Positions 16,591 to 25,773 of a stretch of 36,302 bases of DNA are shown here, in pieces. The position numbers and the translations under genes were made by a program. Positions within the stretch are counted from its first letter, which is position 1. Each line of letters begins with the position of its first letter. The DNA is from Rikenella microfusus (lineage in GTDB: Bacteria > Bacteroidota > Bacteroidia > Bacteroidales > Tenuifilaceae), in assembly GCA_020722565.1 (NCBI GenBank), contig DYKO01000024.1, forward strand, positions 1 to 36,302, written 5' to 3'. A model generated the notes under the pieces. The model did no database searches. It was given only the letters and a program-made list of their open reading frames with translations, and was not told the DNA's origin.

Positions 16591-18672
16591 ATGGCTTTAA
16601 AAAAAATACCTTTAGTAAATCGTGAAATAAGTTGGTTGGCTTTTAACGGTCGGGTCTTGCAAGAGGCTGATAATCCTGATGTTACACTGATTGAAAGGCT
16701 TCGGTTTTTGGGAATATTTTCGAATAACCTTGATGAGTTTTTCAGGGTTAGGGTGGCCACACTTCGCCGCTTGCTTGTTTTTGAAAGAGGCGCAAGGAAG
16801 ATAATTGGTGATAACCCTCGAAAAATTCTCGAAAAGATTCAGCGAATAGTTCTTGAGTACCAGAAAAAGTTCGATTTAGCTTTTGAGCGGATAATTGGTG
16901 AGCTAAAGAATGAGGGAATTTTTTTGGTAAATGAAATGCAGCTTAAGCCCGAACAGATTCACTTCCTGAACAAGTACTTTGATGAAAACATTGCCGAATT
17001 CATTGAACCCATTCTATTAAAAGCGGCAAAACGTTTTCCTGAACTCATAGACCAATCCATTTACCTTGCGGTTAAGCTTACCATTACCGAAAAGCCCTCG
17101 AGCCGAGAATATGCCCTGATTGAAATCCCAACCCGTTTTGTTGGGAGGTTCATCACTTTGCCCAAGGAGGGCAATAACGTTTACGTAATTCTTATTGATG
17201 ATGTAATTAGGCTGTGCCTTTCAAAAGTCTTTAGGATTCTGCCATACAACCAGTTTGAGGCTTACACCATTAAAATAACCCGTGATGCTGAACTTGATGT
17301 AGATAACGATATATCGGAAAGTTTGCTGGAAAAAATATCGAAAGGTGTAAAGCGAAGGAAGCGAGGTGAACCGGTACGTTTGGTTTATGACGCAAATATT
17401 CCGTCCGATCTCCTAAAATTCATTAATAAAGGCCTTACACTCGACGATAACGATTATGTCATCCCCGGAGGTCGATACCACAATTTCAAGGATTTTATAC
17501 GATTTCCTTCCTATGGACGCAACCATTTGGTAAATGCTCCGTTTGAACCCATCAGCTGTTCCGAACTCGATAATGCTCTCAAGATTATCGATGTTATGGA
17601 TGAGCACGATTTCATGCTTCACTATCCCTTTCATAGCTTTCAATACTATATACGGTTGCTTCGCGAAGCTGCAATCGATCCCCAGGTTAAAACCATTCAT
17701 ATCACTCTTTACCGTGTTGCTGCTGAATCGCGTGTGGTGCATGCCCTAATAAATGCTGCGCAAAATGGGAAAAAGGTAACCGCCATAGTTGAGCTTCGGG
17801 CACGGTTCGATGAGAATGCCAACATCTACTGGTCGAAACAGATGCAGGAGGCTGGTGTAACCGTTATTTTTGGCGTTCCAGGGCTAAAGGTCCATAGCAA
17901 AATGACGCTTATTACCCGACAGGTAAAAAGTAAGGAGCACCGTTATGCCATAATAAGCACAGGAAATTTTCACGAAGGCAATGCCAATGTTTATACCGAT
18001 GTGAATTTATTCACATCAGATTCCAGAATTACCAATGAGCTGTTTAAGGTTTTCACATTCCTTGAATCTAATTACAAAACATTTAACTACAAGCATTTAT
18101 TGGTCTCGCCGTTTAACATGCGGCGTCGATTATATGCCCTACTGGATAATGAAATGGAAAATGCAGCCAAGGGTTTACCGGCCTACCTGTACTGTAAAAT
18201 CAACAATCTTGTTGATGAGGAGATGATAACCAAACTCTATCAGGCCAGCAGGGCAGGAGTCAAAATAAAACTGGTAGTTAGGGGCACTTGTGCCATTGTC
18301 CCTGGGGTAAAGGGTATGAGCGATAACATTGAGGTGTGCGCCATTGTTGATAGGTTTCTTGAGCACTCCCGAATATTTATCTTTGCCAATGGAGGTAATG
18401 AAATTTGTTACATCTCATCGGCTGATTGGATGACCCGCAACCTCGATTACCGTGTTGAAGTGGCTACACCAATTTACGATAGAAGTCTCATTGCCGAAAT
18501 GAGAACGGTGGTAGATTATGCGCTTCGCGATAACGTGAAATCACGCTTGGTAAATAAGGGAAGCTGCAACGAGTACAAGCCAAGAGGCGAAGGAGAACCT
18601 ATGTTCCGCTCGCAAATTGAGCTACACAACTACTACAAAAGGAAGGCAATGGGAAATAATTGGGTAAAATGA
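16591..18672 (+). CDS. ppk1: Polyphosphate kinase 1
   Basis: Enzyme that reversibly polymerises the gamma-phosphate of ATP into inorganic polyphosphate, commonly at the inner membrane. The 693-residue length is normal. The N-terminal domain starts with REISWLAFNGRVLQEA and FFRVRVATLRR. The two phospholipase-D-like catalytic domains each show their key histidine: H461 in TGNFHEGNANVYTD (autophosphorylated residue, equivalent to E. coli His435) and H592 in FLEHSRIF. KVHSKM and VELRARFDENANI are also family hallmarks. The stop overlaps the ppx start by four bases (ATGA), so polyphosphate synthesis and hydrolysis genes are translationally coupled. Confidence 0.97.
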   Translation: MALKKIPLVNREISWLAFNGRVLQEADNPDVTLIERLRFLGIFSNNLDEFFRVRVATLRRLLVFERGARKIIGDNPRKILEKIQRIVLEYQKKFDLAFERIIGELKNEGIFLVNEMQLKPEQIHFLNKYFDENIAEFIEPILLKAAKRFPELIDQSIYLAVKLTITEKPSSREYALIEIPTRFVGRFITLPKEGNNVYVILIDDVIRLCLSKVFRILPYNQFEAYTIKITRDAELDVDNDISESLLEKISKGVKRRKRGEPVRLVYDANIPSDLLKFINKGLTLDDNDYVIPGGRYHNFKDFIRFPSYGRNHLVNAPFEPISCSELDNALKIIDVMDEHDFMLHYPFHSFQYYIRLLREAAIDPQVKTIHITLYRVAAESRVVHALINAAQNGKKVTAIVELRARFDENANIYWSKQMQEAGVTVIFGVPGLKVHSKMTLITRQVKSKEHRYAIISTGNFHEGNANVYTDVNLFTSDSRITNELFKVFTFLESNYKTFNYKHLLVSPFNMRRRLYALLDNEMENAAKGLPAYLYCKINNLVDEEMITKLYQASRAGVKIKLVVRGTCAIVPGVKGMSDNIEVCAIVDRFLEHSRIFIFANGGNEICYISSADWMTRNLDYRVEVATPIYDRSLIAEMRTVVDYALRDNVKSRLVNKGSCNEYKPRGEGEPMFRSQIELHNYYKRKAMGNNWVK

Positions 18673-19565
18673 AGATATTAAAGTTTGCTGCAATTGATAT
18701 TGGCTCTAACGCTGCGCGTTTGCTGCTAACCAACGTTGTGGAGGATGGCGATAGCGTAGTTTTTCGTAAATCGTCGCTGGTGCGCATGCCTCTAAGGCTT
18801 GGCGAGGATAGCTTTAGCATTGGTTACATCTCGGATGCAAGGGTACAAAAGCTGTTAAAGACCATGATTGCCTATAAGAATCTCATGGAGGTAGAGGATG
18901 TTGTGGCTTACCGTGCCTGCGCAACATCGGCCATGCGTGAGAGTGCAAACGCCCCGGAAGTGGTGGAATTGGTCAGGGAAAAAACCGGTATCAACATAGA
19001 GGTAATCGACGGCAAAAAGGAAGCTGAAATTATCTATGCCAATGGAATTGTTGAAACCCTTAACGACGATGCACCATACATTTATGTGGATGTGGGTGGT
19101 GGTAGCACCGAGATAACACTTTTTCATGAGGGTAGGATACAAACATCTTTTTCCTTTGATATTGGAACCATCAGGATGCTTAAGGGTAAGGTCGATAAAT
19201 CCAAATTTGATGAGGCGAAACAATGGATTAAGAATTTGGATATCAAAAAGCGTAAGCCTAAAATTATTGGTTCAGGTGGCAACATCAATAAGCTTTACAA
19301 ACTTGCCATGAAAGTGAATGAAGAGGTACTAACCTATGGCGAAATAAAGGAATTGTATAGGTTCATCAGCTACTATTCCGTTGAGGAGCGTATTAAAAAC
19401 TTGGGCTTAAATCCAGATCGTGCCGATGTTATTATTCCCGCCACAAAAATCTACCTGAAGGTTATGAAATGGTCGGGTGCCAGAGAGGTTATTGTACCAA
19501 CCATTGGCGTTTCCGATGGTATTATAAGAATGCTATACCAAGAATACCATCGTACCAAAACATAA
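18669..19565 (+). CDS. ppx: Ppx/GppA-family exopolyphosphatase
   Basis: ASKHA-fold phosphatase that releases phosphate from polyphosphate ends or hydrolyses pppGpp to ppGpp. The 298-residue product has the two phosphate-loop motifs AIDIGSNAARLL near the N-terminus and VDVGGGSTEITLF in the second half, plus RACATSAMRES and SGGNINKLY. It lacks the C-terminal HD-like domain of the roughly 500-residue E. coli enzymes, as in short two-domain family members. The ATG at 18669 overlaps the ppk1 stop as ATGA; an upstream TTG at 18660 is rejected for that reason. The position after ppk1 favours polyphosphate as substrate. Confidence 0.92.
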   Translation: MKILKFAAIDIGSNAARLLLTNVVEDGDSVVFRKSSLVRMPLRLGEDSFSIGYISDARVQKLLKTMIAYKNLMEVEDVVAYRACATSAMRESANAPEVVELVREKTGINIEVIDGKKEAEIIYANGIVETLNDDAPYIYVDVGGGSTEITLFHEGRIQTSFSFDIGTIRMLKGKVDKSKFDEAKQWIKNLDIKKRKPKIIGSGGNINKLYKLAMKVNEEVLTYGEIKELYRFISYYSVEERIKNLGLNPDRADVIIPATKIYLKVMKWSGAREVIVPTIGVSDGIIRMLYQEYHRTKT

Positions 19566-19599
19566 TCCCTTTAGCTAAACCAAATAGATCTCCATTTGT

Positions 19600-19607
19600 T
19601 ACCTTTG
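19600..19607 (+). promoter_or_regulatory. Candidate mtaB promoter (-7 box)
   Basis: TACCTTTG matches TAnnTTTG in the ppx-mtaB gap, 20 nt before the mtaB ATG. The -33 region holds TTTA rather than TTTG. Confidence 0.35.
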
Positions 19608-19627
19608 TAAAAATTTTTAAACGAAAC

Positions 19628-20953
19628 ATGAACGAGGGGAAGAAGCGTGTAGCCTTTTACACGTTGGGATGCAAGTTGAATTTTTCCGAAACATCAACCA
19701 TTGCCCGGCAGTTTGCCGAAATGGGTTACGAGCGGGTATCGCCTGAGTCGGAGGCCGATGTTTACGTAATAAATACCTGTTCGGTAACCGAACATGCCGA
19801 TAAAAAGTGTCGTCAGACCATTCGAAAGTTTATCGGTAAATCGCCCAATGCCATGGTTGCCGTGGTGGGTTGCTACGCTCAGCTTAAGCCCGAGGAGATA
19901 GCTCAAATAGAGGGAGTTGACTTGGTTCTTGGTGCTGCCGATAAGTTTAACCTTCCTCACCTGCTGGGTAATGGCGGTAAAAAATCGAATGTAAAAATTT
20001 ACAGTTGCGATATTGATACATTGACCGATTTCTTCCCTGCATACTCTACAGGCGACAGAACCCGTTCGTTTCTAAAGGTGCAGGATGGATGCGATTACCA
20101 TTGTAGCTACTGCACAATTCCCTTGGCAAGGGGTAAAAGTAGAAATTATCCAATCGATAAAATCGTAGAGCAGGCTGAGGCTATTACATACCAAAATGTT
20201 AAGGAGATTGTACTAACTGGTGTGAATATTGGGGATTTTGGGAAATCAACCGGAGAATCGTTTCTAGAGTTGATTAAGCGGCTCGATGGGGTAAAGGGAA
20301 TTGAACGTTACCGTATATCATCCATTGAACCCAACCTGATTACGCCCGAGATTGTTGATTTTGTTGCCGCTTCATCAAAGTTTCTGCCCCATTTCCATAT
20401 TCCGTTACAATCGGGTTCCAACCGAATACTGGCGCTAATGCGCCGTCGTTACAATCGCGAGTTATTTGCTGAACGCATAGCATTAATCCGTAGCAAAATG
20501 CCCGATACCTTTTTTGGTGTTGATGTAATTGTAGGCTTTCCCGGTGAAACCGACGACGATTTCATGGATGCCTATAGGTTCATAGAAATGGTAAGGCCAT
20601 CGTTTCTGCATATATTTCCATTTTCCGAACGTTCCAACACTCCTGCTGCAAAATTTGATGGGAAGATACATCCCTCAGCTATTAAAAAGAGGTTATCCAT
20701 GCTTTCAGAGCTCTCTGAAAAACTCCATATCGATTTTTATAAAAGTTTTTTGGGACAAGTAAGGCCGGTATTGGTTGAATCGGCGCGGAGGGGAGAGCTT
20801 ATGTTGGGTTTTACCGATAACTACATAAAGGTTTCGCTTCCATACAATGCTAATCTCGCCGGAAGGGTTGTTGGGGTTAAGTTGTTAGAGGTTTCTAACA
20901 AAGGTTATGTTAAAGGCCAAGTTCCACAGAATGTTTCAGCTGAAAAATTGTGA
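19628..20953 (+). CDS. mtaB: tRNA t6A37 methylthiotransferase MtaB
   Basis: Radical-SAM enzyme that converts t6A at position 37 of ANN-decoding tRNAs to ms2t6A. The 441-residue protein has the MTTase N-terminal domain with its [4Fe-4S] cysteines (C15 in TLGCKLN, then NTCSV and VVGCYAQ), the radical-SAM CxxxCxxC at C155, C159 and C162 (DGCDYHCSYC), GVNIGDFG, PLQSGSNRIL and DVIVGFPGETDDDF, and a C-terminal TRAM-type region ending in NYIKVSLPY and GYVKGQV. The PLARGKSR and LQSGS contexts fit MtaB better than MiaB or RimO. The ATG at 19628 is chosen; a longer in-frame reading back into ppx has no MTTase-like sequence. Convergent with the plug gene. Confidence 0.94.
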   Translation: MNEGKKRVAFYTLGCKLNFSETSTIARQFAEMGYERVSPESEADVYVINTCSVTEHADKKCRQTIRKFIGKSPNAMVAVVGCYAQLKPEEIAQIEGVDLVLGAADKFNLPHLLGNGGKKSNVKIYSCDIDTLTDFFPAYSTGDRTRSFLKVQDGCDYHCSYCTIPLARGKSRNYPIDKIVEQAEAITYQNVKEIVLTGVNIGDFGKSTGESFLELIKRLDGVKGIERYRISSIEPNLITPEIVDFVAASSKFLPHFHIPLQSGSNRILALMRRRYNRELFAERIALIRSKMPDTFFGVDVIVGFPGETDDDFMDAYRFIEMVRPSFLHIFPFSERSNTPAAKFDGKIHPSAIKKRLSMLSELSEKLHIDFYKSFLGQVRPVLVESARRGELMLGFTDNYIKVSLPYNANLAGRVVGVKLLEVSNKGYVKGQVPQNVSAEKL

Positions 20954-21027
20954 GAACTTCTTAATATTTATACTTTTTCAACAGTTAGTGTTAATCCGGT
21001 ACGCATTTGCTTTACTGCGTATGGAAG

Positions 21028-22341
21028 TTAAACCCTTACCCTGCTGTTTATCCCCTGAAATCCCAACAGTTGCCAATGCCTTGCTCCATCGGGTTTAAAA
21101 TAAACGTATATAAAATAGGTGTTTTCGGTTTCGTAAAAGGTCGATTCAATTCTGTTGAACTCTTTGGTATCGTTGCTATTTGCAACAAAAACGTAACGGT
21201 AGTTGTAAAAACCCTGTTTTAGCAAGGTTTTAAGCTCATACACTCCCGTTTGCTCATTATATTTCATTTTAAAATTGGGTAGTAGCTCCCAGTTCGATAG
21301 CTCGCCAAAAACATAAACATCTCCATCATAGTATCTGTCGCCTGCAAGGGTAAAGTAAACCCAGGCGTACTCGGCTTCGGTTTGGCTATCGTTAACATCA
21401 TCGCACTTTATAAGGTATCTGCCATTCAAATCCTGTGCTTCGCTGTAGCGGTAGGTCTTAATGGGGGTATCATGGGTCAAGGTAACATGAAATTCGCCAC
21501 CGTACTGTTCAATGCGATTTACGGATGGGGTTTGATAATGAAACGATTTAAGGTTCAGCTGGCGGTACTCGTTGCCCCCCTCAAAGATTGGTTGTGTTGA
21601 GGTGTGGTAAACCAATTGGTTCCCGTTGATAAATTGGGGCTGCAACCATTGAGCATTAAAGGGTTGATTATTCAGCATCACCTTTACCCTTATATGACAC
21701 GTTGGGTCAATGCTTCCTAATAGTGCCGTATTCAGCGTTAGCTCCATCTGTTGGTGCGTATTTTGTATGTTTGGCGATACCGGTTTGCGGATTAGGGCAT
21801 CAATCCTAACCAGAGGTTCGTAGATTCTAATCTGCTGCTGAACAACAACGGTGTACCTGTTGGTTTGGTCAACGATTTTTACAATATAGTTACCTGTAAG
21901 CTTGAACTTAGTTTCGTCATTTGGAAGGGTAAGTTTGTAGTGTGTGTAGCTACTCTGAGTGCCCGATGAGTAGGTATAGTTGGTAATTGGATTATACTCA
22001 AAACCCTCGGCATACTCCATGAAGTAAAGGTTTGTGGGTTCCCACTCGTAATCGCAGTGAATTATTGTGTACTCATACTGTCCAGGGGTATCTTGTATAT
22101 CATCGAATTCAATTGTTATGGTTTCGTCGGAGTTGAATCTTACAGTTGGGTTGTTGAGTTCCCAGCCCGTAGGGTATGCTTTTAATGATTTTATATGGCT
22201 GGCACATAGGGTCGATAATTTTTGACTTTTTTTCAGAACAATACTTTCGATTAAATTGTTTTTGCAATAACAATTTTGATGGGGTTGAGCAAAAAATGAA
22301 AGTAGCTGTAGAAATAATACGAGGAATTTGATATAAATCAT
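21028..22341 (-). CDS. T9SS Plug protein (DUF5103 family)
   Basis: 437-residue protein of the DUF5103 family, now named type IX secretion system plug protein: it seals the periplasmic face of the SprA translocon when PorV or cargo is absent (Flavobacterium work). The N-terminus is a short signal peptide (MIYIKFLVLFLQLLSFFAQ) rich in hydrophobics. Recognisable family segments are YEYTIIHCDYEWEP, FMEYAEGFEYN, LTGNYIVKIVD, VYVFGELSNW and GFYNYRYVF. The last two form an Ig/CBM48-like beta domain. Encoded alone on the minus strand between mtaB and the nqr operon, with no sprA here. ATG 22341 is preceded by a candidate TAACTTTG box. Confidence 0.88.
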   Translation of the reverse strand: MIYIKFLVLFLQLLSFFAQPHQNCYCKNNLIESIVLKKSQKLSTLCASHIKSLKAYPTGWELNNPTVRFNSDETITIEFDDIQDTPGQYEYTIIHCDYEWEPTNLYFMEYAEGFEYNPITNYTYSSGTQSSYTHYKLTLPNDETKFKLTGNYIVKIVDQTNRYTVVVQQQIRIYEPLVRIDALIRKPVSPNIQNTHQQMELTLNTALLGSIDPTCHIRVKVMLNNQPFNAQWLQPQFINGNQLVYHTSTQPIFEGGNEYRQLNLKSFHYQTPSVNRIEQYGGEFHVTLTHDTPIKTYRYSEAQDLNGRYLIKCDDVNDSQTEAEYAWVYFTLAGDRYYDGDVYVFGELSNWELLPNFKMKYNEQTGVYELKTLLKQGFYNYRYVFVANSNDTKEFNRIESTFYETENTYFIYVYFKPDGARHWQLLGFQGINSRVRV

Positions 22342-22365
22342 ACCTTTATTTTAAATAGAATACAT

Positions 22366-22373
22366 CAAAGTTA
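22366..22373 (-). promoter_or_regulatory. Candidate promoter of the plug gene (-7 box)
   Basis: Minus-strand TAACTTTG matches TAnnTTTG, 24 nt before the ATG. A TTTG lies 27 nt further upstream (22404-22401), farther than usual, so the match is partial. Confidence 0.3.
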
Positions 22374-22394
22374 ATATTTTTGGTGGTGTATTTA

Positions 22395-22424
22395 TTTGAA
22401 CAAATGCTTAAGCTATTAATTTTG
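22395..22424 (+). promoter_or_regulatory. Promoter of the nqr operon
   Basis: TTTG at 22395-22398, an 18-nt spacer, then TAATTTTG at 22417-22424. Both boxes match the Bacteroidota consensus with correct spacing, giving a leader of about 25 nt before nqrA. It lies back to back with the candidate promoter for the plug gene. Confidence 0.55.
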
Positions 22425-22454
22425 TTAAAAATAATTAAGAAAACATTAATGTAG

Positions 22455-23813
22455 ATGTCAAAGGTGATAAAAATTAAACGGGGTTTGAACATACCGCTTG
22501 TGGGGGAGGCCGAAAGGGTTCTTATTCGACTCGAAAAGGCTAAAACCTATGGTGTTAAACCCACTGACTTTCCGGGACTGGTACCCAAGCTCAGTGTTCA
22601 GTTAGGCGATATGGTGAAGGCAGGTACGGCCTTGTTTCACGATAAGTATCGCCCTGATGTTGTATTTACCTCTCCGGTAAGTGGCGAGGTGGTTGAAATT
22701 CGTAGGGGCGATCGTCGGGCTATTCTCGAGATTGTGGTTAAAGCCAATGAAGGGGAAATGGAGTATCACGATTTTGGTGCCCTTGACCCCAAGCAGCTTA
22801 CTCGCGACAAGGTGATTAGCCAATTACTGGTTTCAGGTACATGGCCTTACATTAGGCAGCGTCCATACGGAATTATAGCTAATCCAGCTGATACCCCAAA
22901 GGCAATATTTATTTCCTGTTTCGATACTGCGCCGCTGGCACCCGATTACGATTTCGCAATTCAGGGCGAAGAACAAGTCTTTCAGGCGGGTATCGATGCG
23001 CTTAGCCACTTGGCAGCAGGTAAAATTCATTTAGGATTGAATGCCGATTATGCTCCGGCAGCAACTTTTGCCAAGGCTAAAGGAGTTGATTTCCATTACT
23101 TTACCGGCCCACATCCCGCAGGTAATGTGGGGGTGCAAATCCACCATATCGATCCTATTAATAAGGGTGAGGTGGTTTGGGTGGTTAATCCACAGGATGT
23201 TATTATTATTGGACGCCTTTTCCTTAAAGGTATTTACGACGCCTCTCGTGTTGTAGCGCTTGTGGGATCGGAAGTTTTAAAGCCCCGTTATTATAAGTTG
23301 ATTTCAGGAGCAGCGGTTGAAAGTATCATCGATAAAAATGTAAATACTGAGAACGATCTGAGGATTATCAGTGGGAATGTGCTTACCGGTACACGTATCA
23401 ACAGGTTGGACTACCTGGGTTTTTACGATAACTTGATTACTGTAATTCCCGAGGGTAACAAATATGAGTTGTTTGGCTGGATTGCCCCCGGCATCAACAA
23501 GCATAGCGCATCACGTACCTTTTTTTCGAAATTGTTACCCGGTAAGCGTTTCCGTCTCGATACCAATATACATGGTGGTCGTAGAGCTTTTGTGCTTACC
23601 GGTTTGTATGAAAAAGTGCTTCCCATGGATATTTACCCAGTTCATCTCATAAAATCCATATTAGCCAATGATATTGATAAGATGGAGCAGCTGGGTATTT
23701 ACGAGGTGGTTGAGGAGGATATGGCGCTCTGCGAATATGTTTGCCCATCGAAAACTGAGTTTCAGGAAATACTCCGCAAGGGCATTGAAACCATGATTAA
23801 GGAATTTAGTTAA
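22455..23813 (+). CDS. nqrA: Na+-translocating NADH:quinone reductase subunit A
   Basis: Peripheral cytoplasmic subunit of Na+-NQR, the six-subunit pump that couples NADH oxidation and quinone reduction to sodium export. The 452-residue protein opens IKIKRGLNIPLVGEA, followed by VQLGDMVKAGTALFHD and SPVSGEVVEIRRGDRR (a biotinyl/barrel-like segment), and the conserved RPYGIIANPADTPKAIF. It has no predicted membrane span. Near the C-terminus are ALCEYVCPSKTEFQEIL, cysteines conserved in the family. It is the first gene of nqrABCDEF, 16 nt before nqrB. Confidence 0.96.
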   Translation: MSKVIKIKRGLNIPLVGEAERVLIRLEKAKTYGVKPTDFPGLVPKLSVQLGDMVKAGTALFHDKYRPDVVFTSPVSGEVVEIRRGDRRAILEIVVKANEGEMEYHDFGALDPKQLTRDKVISQLLVSGTWPYIRQRPYGIIANPADTPKAIFISCFDTAPLAPDYDFAIQGEEQVFQAGIDALSHLAAGKIHLGLNADYAPAATFAKAKGVDFHYFTGPHPAGNVGVQIHHIDPINKGEVVWVVNPQDVIIIGRLFLKGIYDASRVVALVGSEVLKPRYYKLISGAAVESIIDKNVNTENDLRIISGNVLTGTRINRLDYLGFYDNLITVIPEGNKYELFGWIAPGINKHSASRTFFSKLLPGKRFRLDTNIHGGRRAFVLTGLYEKVLPMDIYPVHLIKSILANDIDKMEQLGIYEVVEEDMALCEYVCPSKTEFQEILRKGIETMIKEFS

Positions 23814-23829
23814 CGATAATTATATAATA

Positions 23830-24996
23830 ATGAAGGCGTTACGTAATTATATTGATAAAATCAAACCACAATTTCAGAAGGGTGGACGGTTCGAGATGTT
23901 TCACTCAACCTTCGATGCTTTTGAAACCTTCCTGTTTGTGCCCAATACGGTAACCAGTAAGGGTAGCCATATACGCGATTCCATCGACCTCAAGCGAACC
24001 ATGTCGATGGTAATTATTGCTCTTATTCCTGCTATGCTTTTTGGCATGTGGAATGTGGGATATCAGCATGTCCTTTCCATAGGTGCTTCATGGAACTTTT
24101 GGGAAACCTTTTGGTACGGTTTTTTTAAAGTTTTACCTCTGATTTTAGTCAGCTACGGTGTGGGTTTATCCATTGAGTTTGCATTTGCGCAGTCGCGTGG
24201 CCACGAGGTTAACGAGGGTTTTTTGGTTAGCGGTTTACTTGTTCCTCTCATCATGCCGGTTGATGTACCCCTTTGGATGCTTGCAATCGCAACAGCTTTT
24301 GCGGTAATAATAGGTAAGGAGGTGTTTGGCGGAACCGGATATAACGTTTTTAATCCTGCTCTACTAGCCCGTGCCTTTTTGTTCTTTGCCTATCCGTCAC
24401 ACATGTCTGGCGATAAGGTTTGGATTGCCGGGTTAACATCGGGTAAGGATGTTGTTGATGGCTTTTCAGGCGCTACCCCACTTGCCAAAGCAGCTGCATA
24501 TCAGATAGACAAAATGCCCTCGGCATACGATATGTTTATGGGATTTATTCCAGGTTCTGTGGGTGAAACCTCCAAACTTGCTATACTCATTGGAGCTGTT
24601 TTTCTAATAATTACCGGAATCGGAAGTTGGAAAATAATGGTATCGGTATTTGGCGGTGGTTTGGCTGCAGGTCTTCTATTCAATGCTTTTGCTGTTAATC
24701 CCTATATGGAGATACCAGCATGGCAACATTTTATTATGGGAGGATTTGCTTTTGGTGCGGTTTTTATGGCTACCGACCCCGTTAGCGCTTCACATACAGA
24801 ATTAGGCAAATGGATTTACGGATTTTTAGTGGGATTTCTTGCCCTATTGGTTAGGGTGCTCAATCCTGCCTATCCCGAGGGGATGATGCTTGCCATTCTT
24901 TTTATGAATGTATTTGCACCATTAATTGATTACTACGTAGTGGAAGCCAACATCAAACGGCGCCTAAAACGTGCCAAAAAAGTTGCAAACTCTTAA
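23830..24996 (+). CDS. nqrB: Na+-translocating NADH:quinone reductase subunit B
   Basis: Integral membrane subunit carrying a covalently bound FMN, riboflavin and the sodium path. The 388-residue protein has a soluble N-terminus (MFHSTFDAFETFLFVP) and about ten hydrophobic helices. The flavinylation site is T216 in DGFSGATPLAKA, the expected SGAT motif modified by an ApbE-type transferase. Other family segments are GKEVFGGTGYNVFNPALLARAFLFF and FMATDPVSASHTELGKW. No ApbE gene is in the window, so it must lie elsewhere. nqrC follows after 11 nt. Confidence 0.97.
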   Translation: MKALRNYIDKIKPQFQKGGRFEMFHSTFDAFETFLFVPNTVTSKGSHIRDSIDLKRTMSMVIIALIPAMLFGMWNVGYQHVLSIGASWNFWETFWYGFFKVLPLILVSYGVGLSIEFAFAQSRGHEVNEGFLVSGLLVPLIMPVDVPLWMLAIATAFAVIIGKEVFGGTGYNVFNPALLARAFLFFAYPSHMSGDKVWIAGLTSGKDVVDGFSGATPLAKAAAYQIDKMPSAYDMFMGFIPGSVGETSKLAILIGAVFLIITGIGSWKIMVSVFGGGLAAGLLFNAFAVNPYMEIPAWQHFIMGGFAFGAVFMATDPVSASHTELGKWIYGFLVGFLALLVRVLNPAYPEGMMLAILFMNVFAPLIDYYVVEANIKRRLKRAKKVANS

Positions 24997-25007
24997 CCTA
25001 ACGAGTT

Positions 25008-25766
25008 ATGAATTTATTGAAAAAGTTAAAGAGCATGGATCGCAACGGCAACGCCTATACTTTTATGTATGCTTCGGTAATGGTTATTATAGTGGCTATG
25101 TTGCTGGCCCTCGCCTCTACTGCGCTAAAGCCCGCACAGAATAAAAATATTGATACCGAAAAAAAAATTGAGATCCTGCGATCCATAGGAATGGCCGATG
25201 GCGTTGAGAAGGCTTCTAATCGACATAAATATGTGGCCGATAACTTTAATCGCTACATTACCAATCAACTGGTTGTGAATTATAAGGGTGATACCATTAG
25301 CGGAGCTCAGGCCTTTATTATCGATATGAAGGTTGAATTGGCTAAACCAATTGAGCAACGTAACCTGCCCATTTATGTTGCTACCCTCGACGATGGAAGC
25401 ATTAAATACATCATTCCGCTGCGCGGTCGTGGGCTTTGGGGTCCTATTTGGGGCTACTTGGCTTTAAACAACGATTTGAATACCATTTACGGTGCTACAT
25501 TTGCTCACCAGGGTGAAACACCCGGACTTGGTGCCGAAATTTCAACCATTGAGTTTCAGAAGCAATTCAAGGGAAAAACCATTTTTGAGGGCGATAGCAT
25601 TTTAACCTTTACTTCCGTTAAGGTTGTAAAGGGTGGAGCCATCCCAAATGACCCACATGGCGTAGATGCCATATCAGGGGGGACCATTACCAGTAAGGGT
25701 TTGGAAAGTATGCTATTCGATTGCCTCTCGGCATATCAACAGTATTTTGAAAAACTTAAAAATTAA
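25008..25766 (+). CDS. nqrC: Na+-translocating NADH:quinone reductase subunit C
   Basis: Single-span membrane subunit with a periplasmic domain that holds a covalent FMN. The 252-residue product has one N-terminal helix (MYASVMVIIVAMLLALAS), then IPLRGRGLWGPIWGYLAL, GETPGLGAEIS and the flavinylation segment DAISGGTITSKG with T226 as the FMN-bearing residue (equivalent to Thr225 in Vibrio cholerae). The residue before the threonine is Gly, not the usual Ala; I believe this is common in Bacteroidota. It lies 7 nt upstream of nqrD. Confidence 0.95.
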   Translation: MNLLKKLKSMDRNGNAYTFMYASVMVIIVAMLLALASTALKPAQNKNIDTEKKIEILRSIGMADGVEKASNRHKYVADNFNRYITNQLVVNYKGDTISGAQAFIIDMKVELAKPIEQRNLPIYVATLDDGSIKYIIPLRGRGLWGPIWGYLALNNDLNTIYGATFAHQGETPGLGAEISTIEFQKQFKGKTIFEGDSILTFTSVKVVKGGAIPNDPHGVDAISGGTITSKGLESMLFDCLSAYQQYFEKLKN

Positions 25767-25773
25767 ATAAATC

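Noticed and set aside
19469-19627. N-terminal extension of mtaB by 53 codons
   Set aside because: It lies mainly inside ppx in another frame and has no MTTase-like sequence; the ATG at 19628 gives the family start.
21000-21021. TACGCA/TGCGTA hairpin between mtaB and the plug gene
   Set aside because: Six-base stem, 10-nt loop, no T-run on either strand; too weak to call a terminator.
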